Part shown: piece by piece, positions 1-12,721 of the stretch | Layout: the number at the start of each line of letters is the position of its first letter | Position numbering within the stretch: position 1 is the stretch's first letter | Source of the DNA: Ministeria vibrans ATCC 50519 | Lineage: Eukaryota > Opisthokonta > Filasterea | Reading direction: 5' to 3' | NCBI GenBank assembly: GCA_943704425.1 | Contig: CALSCP010001367.1 | Span: 7,501 to 27,630 of the forward strand | Length of the DNA: 20,130 bases | Made by a program: the position numbers and the translations under genes | The notes under the pieces: generated by a model | The model's input: only the letters and a program-made list of their open reading frames with translations | The model's database searches: none | Told to the model about the DNA's origin: nothing

Positions 1-5051
<5,051 letters not shown>

Positions 5052-5057
5052 AATAAA
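5052..5057 (+). terminator. AATAAA polyadenylation signal of RIF1
   Basis: A canonical AATAAA begins directly after the TGA stop (5049-5051), implying a 3' UTR of only about 20-40 nt if it is used. Confidence 0.6.
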
Positions 5058-5115
5058 AATAATTTTTGATTATCTCTAAAAACGTCAAACGAAAGACTTT
5101 CACTTTTTTTTCACT

Positions 5116-5243
5116 CCACACATACACACACACTCTCTCTCTCCATTCCACACACACACACACACTCTCTCTCTCTCTCTGTCTGTCTCTGTCTCTGTCT
5201 CTGTCTGTCTCTGTCTGTCTCTCTCTCTCTCTTCTCTCCCTCT
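5116..5243. repeat. CA/CT/GTCT microsatellite between two convergent genes
   Basis: Compound runs of (CA)n, (CT)n and CTGT-type units fill most of the 216-bp gap between the RIF1 stop and the GREB1-like stop. No gene or other signal is seen here. The long pyrimidine strand is on +. Confidence 0.95.
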
Positions 5244-5267
5244 ACTACGTAGCTACAAGAATAGCTA

Positions 5268-5435
5268 TCAAAACATTGGGGCGGTTTCCCATATTTCTGA
5301 TTGTTCGGATTTAGCGTCTGAATCGGCATTGCCCTCGCCATCAGGCGCGTTCGCATCATCATCATCGGCAGGAGCAGCGGCAGCAACAGCAGCAACATCA
5401 TTATTGCCATTCGAATACTGTTCTCCATCATCACC

Positions 5436-5472
<37 letters not shown>

Positions 5473-8400
5473 GCAACAGCGGCATTGCCAATCGAACCAT
5501 TCCGATACTGCCTTCCATCACCAGTCCCATTGCGTTCACGGTCCTCCTGTTCCAAACCAGCCGCCTCTTCCACTCCCCCCACATCATCACCAGATCCTTG
5601 AGCTTCCGTGGTGGCAGTCGCAGGGAGTTTGAAATAGTCAGTCAGTGTGGTCGCAGCACCCTTTCGTTTGCGCACTTCCATCAGGCGATGGCAGTCTTTG
5701 ACTTTCTCAACCACATCTGGGTCATTCGTCCAGAACGCTTTGTGCTTCGATAGCGTCTTTTTCAACGCGTTCATCTGTGAGGACAGCTTCCTCTCCTTGT
5801 CGAGACTTTTCGCTATGACCTTGTCGCCCAAGGGTGCCTTGGGAATCCTTTGGCGGGGCACCAAGACATTTTTTCGTTTGAGATCGCGATAAAACGTGTC
5901 CAGACCCTTGAGGACCAGCTCTCGTTGGTACGGCGTGGTAGGCGCGCGCGCAGTTGGGGTCGCAGGCGCGCNNNNNNNNNNNNNNNNNNNNNNGCTTTGC
6001 GTTGCAGGCGCGCTGAGAGGAACACGCTCCGAAGCGGACGTCGTTGGAGACGGCTTGGGCACCATACTGCTCGTGCTGCTTGGATAAATTGGCCCACCTG
6101 CAGCAGCAATGTCAGTGTGCGCACGTGATCTTGAGCTTTCGCTAAACGCCGCCTGCGCGGGACTCCCTCCCAACCCGCGCTCAGCTCCAACGCTATCGTC
6201 CACATCTGATCCACGTCGACTGTCAATCGTCGCACCGCCAGTGCTGAACCTTACTCGCTTCTTCTCACTCTCACAATCAGCGTCTGATTCCCGTCGACTT
6301 CCAGTCGCCGCACTACCAGCGCTCCGCCTTGCTAGCTTTTCCTCGAGACTTTCGCGGCGACCGTCCAATTCACGTGGACCAGCGTCACTCATCACGCCAC
6401 TAGCACTCAACCTTGCTCGCTTCGTCTTGGAACTCGCAGCACTGTCAGCGTCCGATCCACGTCGACTGTCGTTCACTCCACTACCACTGCTCGACTTTAC
6501 CTGCACACCACTCGACGCACTTGTACCGGTCTCCAAAGCATCGGCAGATCGTTTGCTCGTCGGAGTACGCACACGCGTCTCTGCAATGCTCGCGCTTGCT
6601 TCAGCCGCCACCGGATCTTCTTCAATCTTCAACACCACAAAGTTTTTCTTTACGCCACCAAAGTGCCATCGGAGCACAGGATTTTTCAGCCGCAACACTT
6701 CTCGCGCATAGCGAGTCAGAGCGGCAGGAGGCGGCTGGTCCATGAGAAGTGCGTGTGAGTTGATGACAATCATACGCACCTGGTGGGTGTAGCAGGCAGA
6801 AGTGCAGCTGAGGAGACGGATCACTTCAGAGAGGTCATAGCGTTGGCTATCGGCTGGGCAAAGAATCAGTGCCCAAGTTGGTTGACCATCCGGCATGTCG
6901 GGCACGGAGTTCTTAGTCGAAAACTCGGATAGGTTGACAAAGGGACCGTAATGCTCGACAATCGCCATCAACTCTGCCAAGTCCACGTTGGCAGGAACGT
7001 CATTCACCTCTTCGGGCCGCGGAGGCCATGCTGCCAGCGAGGCGCAGTGTCCCATGACTCCACCACGTTGCTGGAGCTTAAGCTGCACAAAGCCCTGGTA
7101 CTTGAGGACGGCAAGCCCGGCCATCTCACAGTCTGCCGCGAACTTGAGATCTTCGCGGAACGGCCAAGGCTGGAACCACACGTTCTTCTTTGCGCACGCG
7201 GCGACGTTCACAAGCACAAGGCTGTACACGTACGTGCGCTTGAAAGGCGACGTTGCAACGTGGCGGCCATTCTGACGGAACATTCCCAGCATACCATAGG
7301 CATCAGGACTGCCTGAGCGCCGCTGGAGCTCGCCGGTGTCGTCAGGAAAGCGGTACGTAAACGACGGACGAGCATGGTTGTGAGCACCGAGCAGTTGGCG
7401 CTCAAGGTGAGCGAGCACATCGAAAAAGCTGATCGGCTCAACGGCAAGAATTGGCGAGTCGGTCTCAATGCGCTCCCCGTTGATGACGGCCAAGTGGTCA
7501 ATGTTGTCGTCACACATGAACATCGTGGCAAGGCCAAGTCTGGTTGCGACACGCTGGCAAAAGAGACGAGCAAAACCAATGCCTTGCTCCACGCTACACG
7601 TAGGGCTGTTAGGGTCAGGAAACATCACCATGTGGGAAGGAAGCTCCATGACCATGCACACATTTCCAACACACTGAACAAATTGTTCGAACTGCGCCTG
7701 TCGACACACAATCACTCGCACAACCATATCAGTCTCGTCGTGGTCACCCTCCAGAAGTGCTGCACTCCAATCGTGCCGGCCGCTCAGACGCACCGATGGC
7801 ACAAACACCCACGAGCGAAGAGGGCGTGTTGCCATGAAGTGATCGTTAAGAGCCAGAATTTCCTCGTAATAAGTCAGGAATGCGCCCTGCAATGCATTTG
7901 GAACACTCACGCGGGTGTCCTTGATGTCCGGCCAAGAGAACCGAAGCATCACGTGTGTAGGGTTGAGAGCCAGGGATGTATAGGCACAAGTACGGAACGG
8001 ATAGAGATTGCCACACTCCTGGTTTGAGAGTGATCTTGACGGGCCACCGAGGAAGGGGATGTCTTGGTTGCAAGCACTCGACGCATCATCCTTCTTCGCA
8101 AAGGCAGCAAGCTCTTCGGAAGGGAACACATAATCGCATGTGAATGGCTCTTGGAGGAGGTGGTCGTACTTGCTTGAAGAGATGTTCCATTCAAACGACT
8201 GTCGAACAAGAACGTCTTCCTTACGAGGAAAGAGCCAATCGTTGAGGTCGAAGTGGTGATCAACAACGTCGGGGGCCATTGAGAGTTGAGGCCCATAGAC
8301 ATGCCAGCACACATCGTCTTGCGGCTCATAAGGAGGACTAAGCCTGTTGATCTCCTTGCGCAGTTGGAGCAGAAGCGACGTAAACGTGCCCGTCTTGCCA

Positions 8401-11400
8401 ATCTGCGGAGCGGCCTGCAACAGAAACCGTCGTGGATCGTACCCATCGGCGTTGGAACGACCGTAATCGTAGTTTTTGTATTTGAGCGCGTTGTCGCTGT
8501 TGCGCTGGACCTGTCCCTTGCCTCGCGCGGGAGCAAAGTGACTCCAGTGGAGCGAGTTGAGGTCTTGCTGCTGGCTAATGCGAGCCATGGCCGTGTCGGG
8601 TGCGGTGATGATGGCTTCAAACGATGCCGCTTGAGGGAGTTTCTTGAGACACTTGCGGAAGAGGCCGTTTCCAACGAGGAGCGTTGCTTTGGGAGCGCTC
8701 AAAGGTGCATAGCGACAGACTCGGCCAAGGTCTTGCACGACAGAGGAGAGCGAGCTGGGCTCTGAGGAGTAGCGAGCACGCAGGTCCATGGTGCGGAGCG
8801 AGGTGGGAAAAGTGTCACCGAGGCGACCCTTTTCAGCGACGAGAAGAAGCGTCGGCAGATTGGCAAGGTCCGTATACACCTCAATGGAACGGTGGACGTG
8901 TTTGCAGCCGCCACAAGTGGAATGAAAACGCGACTTGAGTTGCGCATTGCTACAGCCGCACTTGCAAGTCTTGCCGAGTTGCAGGCAGTGCTTCCAGTAG
9001 TTGCGAGCGGTGCACTTGCCGTCGATGCCTTTAAACATGGTCGCGACTGACATGCCACCAAAGTCACAGAGAAGCAGGAAGCGGTTTTGCCACTGAGCCA
9101 GGTCACGGGCTGCACGCACCACCCGCCACATCTTGGTGCCTGCTGCAATGTCGTCAACTCTCACAAGGGCCATGAGGCCGCCTGCCTGAGGATCGGATGA
9201 CGAGGTCGCGTTCGAGCTGTGCATGTGGTAAGACCGGTCGCTGGATGCTCCTTTGCCGCTCAAGCCGTACACTATCATTTCCGTCTCAAGACATGCAGAG
9301 AACGGCCAAAACTGGCAAGACAGCGGTCTACTGCTTTCACCAGCAAGATTGCGCATCGCGTCTTCGACAAGCGTACGGCAGTGGGGAGTGGCGAGGTCGC
9401 TTTTGCCGGATTGGGGCTGGCCGAAGCCAAATTTGAGAAGTTTGAGGTCTCGGGCAAACGCGTCATGTGTGGGCGACATCTCCGACAGTTTCTGGAAGTG
9501 CAGAGCAGGGTATCGCTTGAGCATCGGAATCATGTCAAGACCGCAGGTATTTTCAAGCTTTTCCCAAAGGTCGCGCATCTCTTGGTGGCACTGCTCCCAC
9601 ACTCGCACGGAATCCTCGATGTCGTTCTTGACAAACATTGCCGTCAAATCTGGGTAGTCGGGACAATGTTTCTGAAGGACGGAAACGACAATGATGGAGA
9701 GCGCGTAGTCGCACACGAGTGCCTGCATGAAATGGTTCTCTCCACTTGCGCGCTTGGCGAGGGCAGTGAGCAGGGGGTCGGTACGGAAATGTTGACGATG
9801 GTGCTCCTGGTAGCGCATTGAGTTGAGGTAGAAGGTGAGGGAGTGGTAGACGGGAGTGTCGGCGGATGGTGCGTCGTCAATGCAAAACTGCGTGGCCAAA
9901 GCCTTTCTTGCATTGTGCGCTGAGAGGGTGACGCAACGTTCGTCGTCGACCACTTCGGTAGCAAGAAAGACCTCGGTCGGAGACTCATCGGCGGGACTGA
10001 GCATAACCATGCCGTAGCCTTGGGTGTTGTGGAGCGAGAAGTAGTTGCGAGGGTCGGCGACGCGAGTGCTTTGCGAGAGCCCCGTCACATGGACAGTGTT
10101 GTCACGTGACCACTGCAACACATGTGTGGGCGCACCAGTCTTGTCACAAGAGAAGAGCATCACCTCATCAGAGTTGACGGAAGCGGCGTGAGCGGGTGCG
10201 GAAAGAAGAAGCCAGGTGTGTTCAAGGGAGAAATGGCCGTCGTCAGTGGGGCAAATCGTGACAGAATTGCCACTGTGATGGACACGGAGGACATTGTCAC
10301 TGCAAAAGTGCGTCAACATGATTCGACGGCCTTCTTTTTTGATGGCGTCCTTGAAACGGAGCAGGTTGGCACCGAGCTCGGACACCTGCGCTACTGGGTT
10401 GAGGCTGCGGCGCGGTATCTCCGATGAGCGGTAGAAGGAAGCGAGAGAATTGGACCAGTCGATGATGTTGCGAGGGCCGACGCGCGACTTGCTCGTAAGA
10501 AGTGCGTATGGGGTTGCGGAGACAAGGACGACAATGACGTTGGGAAATGCGCCGAGAGAGTTCACCAACATGTCATTGGCACTGGTACTCGATATGCCCC
10601 AGTGACACTCGTCAGCAATTATCACAAAGAGCGTGCTGCGGTTGGTCTTGACGGCGATCTCAAGGTCGCTCATCTTCTTGATGTTGCTGGCTTCGTAGCG
10701 ATGCATCTCATTGTTGGTGCTGTAGTCGCTGGAGGCAAAGAGCCCGGCTTTGCCGAGACGGATTGCAGTCTGAAACTCGAGCGTGCGATAGTTGGCGGTG
10801 CCCACGCGGAACTTCATGTCCTTGAATTGACCGAACTTGTCGTCGCCAAAGTGCTCCTTGATGCGATGGAGAAGCAAAGCTGCGAGGTGTTGCTGGGTTG
10901 GAAAGATGCCTGATCCGTCCGACAACGTAGGCTCGGTCTCACAAACAGTCGCAGGAGCGATGTTGTTAACATCCGTACTAATGACGTCCTCCTCGAGAAG
11001 TTCGACGGTTTGAGCAACACGTACGGCTGGGGTGTCGTCCGTGTTGGGATCGCTGCTCTCCGTGTCGGGCTCTTCGTCGCTCATGCGCGAGACGCAGTCC
11101 TCGTACAGTTCGTTGCCGATGGAGAGACGGTAGCCGATATACGTCGGCTCGGACATGGAGTAGATCAAGGAGATGTCGCGTGTTGGGTCTGATGGAGACG
11201 GCAGCCGTTTGACCACTTCCCTCAACCTTGGCGTGAAGGACGTTCGCATGGACGGCGTCTCGAAGAATTTTATGAGATCTTCAAGTTGATTCCAGAGGTC
11301 CTTGAGCGTCTTTGGCCTATTCGGCCCGTCCAGGTGATCTATACCTTGACGCATGAGCAGGCAAAGGAGCGAGGGGAAAAGGAGCTGGCGATCATTGTCT

Positions 11401-11781
11401 CCGTCGACGAGCTGTGCAAGGTCCACGTCGCCCTCAAGCGGCTCGGGCTTGTCGTTGTCATCGATCAACTCGTCGGAATCGTTCACTTCGCGGTAGACAA
11501 CCAAATAGCCGACGGGTCTGCTCAAAAGAAACAATCATTAATTAAATTGAATGAATGCCCAAGGATAAACAAATAGAGATCAAAGGCAGTCACAGATCAA
11601 ATCAACAAATCAATATCGGGCTAATGAGCCTTCCATAGGTTCAGTGAACAATGATTCATTATTCAGTAGAGATAATAGAAGAATAATAGAATGCAGACAT
11701 TCGTTCGACATTCGTAAATAATTATGCTCATTCAGCTTACTGATCAGCGCACTGGTCCGTTGGATCCCCCTGAGCAGCCAT
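5268..11781 (-). CDS. GREB1-like protein: circularly permuted SF2 helicase plus TAGT-type glycosyltransferase
   Basis: Model: complement(join(5268..11517, 11741..11781)), about 2,096 residues (animal GREB1 is about 1,950). Start chosen at the ATG at 11781-11779 in GCCATGG context. The upstream frame stays open past 11864, where a TCGTAG acceptor-like site leaves room for an earlier exon. Seen: DECHWG (motif II) near 316, SATP near 347, GQPQSGKS near 713, a Cys/His cluster (CKCGC ... CGGCKHVH) near 864-886, QDLGRVCRY (motif VI) near 942, and PQIGKT (Walker A) near 1051. Then come a glycosyltransferase-like part with GIGFARLF, CDDN near 1350 and FREDLKF near 1469, an unassigned globular part to about 1645, an RRxS repeat linker, a Lys-rich segment and a poly-Ala acidic tail. 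Known: GREB1 combines a permuted SF2 module with a glycosyltransferase related to base-J and TET-associated enzymes. Substrate here is unknown. The 22-N gap lies inside the linker. Confidence 0.78.
5437..5471 (-). repeat. GCA/TGC triplet run encoding poly-Ala in the GREB1-like tail
   Basis: A pure CAG-type triplet run, read on the minus strand as GCT/GCC-type Ala codons within a longer Ala tract, followed by acidic and Asn-rich sequence up to the stop at 5268. Confidence 0.9.
5631..5654 (-). other. PIP-box-like motif ATTLTDYF in the GREB1-like tail
   Basis: ATTLTDYF (about residues 1969-1976) follows a basic VRKRKG and precedes KLP. It fits the hydrophobic-xx-aromatic-aromatic core of PCNA-interacting peptides and contains TD, but the usual first Gln is Ala. 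The preceding segment (about 1835-1960) is Lys-rich and predicted helical by eye. Confidence 0.4.
5972..5993. other. Assembly gap of 22 N inside the GREB1-like coding region
   Basis: Flanked by near-identical GCAGGCGCGC copies (about 5962-5971 and 6004-6013) that encode Ala/Pro/Thr-rich repeats, so an unresolved short tandem repeat is likely. The frame stays open on both sides when the gap is taken as 22 nt. True length is unknown. Confidence 0.9.
6190..6480 (-). repeat. Imperfect RRxS repeats with KKRVRF in the GREB1-like linker
   Basis: Degenerate units contain SRRGSDADS, GRRESLEE, SRRESDADC and SRRGSDVDDS, with KTKRARLSASG and KKRVRFSTGG between them. Each RRxS fits the minimal PKA consensus. 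KKRVRF (6263-6246) fits the RVxF PP1-docking pattern and is also NLS-like. Confidence 0.6.
7120..7811 (-). other. TAGT/GREB1-type glycosyltransferase domain
   Basis: Residues about 1249-1480. The conserved pattern is GIGFARLF followed by a Leu/Met strand and CDDN (DD at 7511-7506), then FREDLKF and a KYQGFVQLK strand. DDN stands where GT-A enzymes place the metal/nucleotide-sugar DxD-like motif, and EDLKF resembles the WED-F element of the TET-associated and GREB1 glycosyltransferases. Assignment is by motif pattern only. Confidence 0.65.
8391..10613 (-). other. Circularly permuted SF2 helicase module with Zn-ribbon-like cluster
   Basis: In protein order: motif II DECHWG (10613-10596), SATP (about 10520), Cys cluster (about 8968-8893), motif VI QDLGRVCRY (8735-8709), then Walker A PQIGKT (8408-8391). 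A normal SF2 protein has Walker A before motif II, so the order is permuted. Intact DE.H, SAT, GK[ST] and QxxGRxxR residues suggest ATP-dependent activity is retained; this is inference. Confidence 0.7.
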
Positions 11782-12721
11782 GGCCACCTGCTCGGTTTGG
11801 GGGACGTTGTTGTTGTGAGGATGGAGAGCGGAGGCACCCGTCAAGCTGCTGCTGCCCACGTGCACTACGACAGCAGAAAATAAAATATTTTATTATTATA
11901 AGAGAGAATGATAAGAGTCCGATAAAAGTCCGATAAGAGGAGATAAGAGTGAAGAAAAGAAGAAGAAAATATTATTGAGAGGACAAGGGAAAACACCCTC
12001 AGTTAGTTGGAGAGCAGAAGAAGGCTATGCAACGATGCTTCTCCGACCGAGATAGCGCCCTCTTGCTTGGGTTAGTGGGTTGGTTGGTGTTTCCAGAAGA
12101 AATAAAAGAAAAAGACATAGAAACTCTCAACTTCCTCTCAACTTATATAACGCACGATCGCCACTGCTGCGCCGCCAGACAGCGTCAACCGCAAGGCATG
12201 AACCATTCAAGACAGTGGAGGTTGTGAGAGATGGTGAATAGGGGCGCAATTGAAAGAGATTACAGCAAAGCAAAAGAAATTATGATTAGACCTAATATAA
12301 ACGAGAACGCCTCTCACACGAAGCGGAGGGCCTCTGCCATCACGCACTCTTCACCAGCAGACACAAAATGCTTATGTCTACTTATATGTACTAATGAAAC
12401 GCCCGATCGGCGGATTTTTGAGGAGTTTCTGAGAAATCTCAGAGCGACTTGCGACATTTTTTTTTTTTTTTTTTTTGACTTTTTTAGACATTAAAAATGT
12501 GTTACTGTTTGGGCTCGGGAACATCTGGCCGACGATAGATTAGAGAACACTTGTCTAGTATGAGTACTGAGTGGAACTGTCAACTATCAAGTCAGAAAGA
12601 GTCAAATTAAGTGAAGAAAAGAAGTTTCTGAAGTTGGAAAAATCTGACAAACTCAAGACAATAATTGATTGTTAAATAGTTCTCTTCGTTCGGGAATTAT
12701 TCGGAAGGTGGGGTGTACAAA
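11782..12721. other. Intergenic region upstream of GREB1-like, downstream of PDE
   Basis: About 940 bp with no convincing coding exon on either strand; the open frames here are short and low-complexity. It holds a GATAA array (11910-11946), AT-rich TATAATAATAAAATATT on the minus strand (about 11881-11900), a minus-strand TATATAAG (12149-12142) about 360 bp before the chosen ATG, and a poly-T run at about 12459-12476. It should contain the GREB1-like promoter and the PDE 3' UTR. No AATAAA is seen close to the PDE stop. Confidence 0.6.
11910..11946 (+). promoter_or_regulatory. Phased array of four GATAA cores
   Basis: GATAA starts at 11910, 11921, 11932 and 11942, spaced 11, 11 and 10 bp, about one DNA turn apart. 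The first and last fit WGATAR (TGATAA, AGATAA); the middle two lie in a direct repeat AGTCCGATAA. The array lies about 130-165 bp upstream of the chosen GREB1-like ATG. Confidence 0.4.

Noticed and set aside
8391-10613. Helicase of a transposon (Helitron or similar) or virus
   Set aside because: No terminal repeats, Rep or transposase are seen; motif order and the linked GT domain fit GREB1-like proteins better.
11518-11534. Translation start of the GREB1-like protein at the upstream edge of the long open frame
   Set aside because: There is no ATG; the sequence is a TTTCTTTTGAGCAG acceptor, and an upstream exon with GCCATGG joins in phase.
12027-12494. Small open frames in the large intergenic region
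   Set aside because: They are short, with no recognisable motif, no splice partner and AT-rich codons; nothing supports them as genes.
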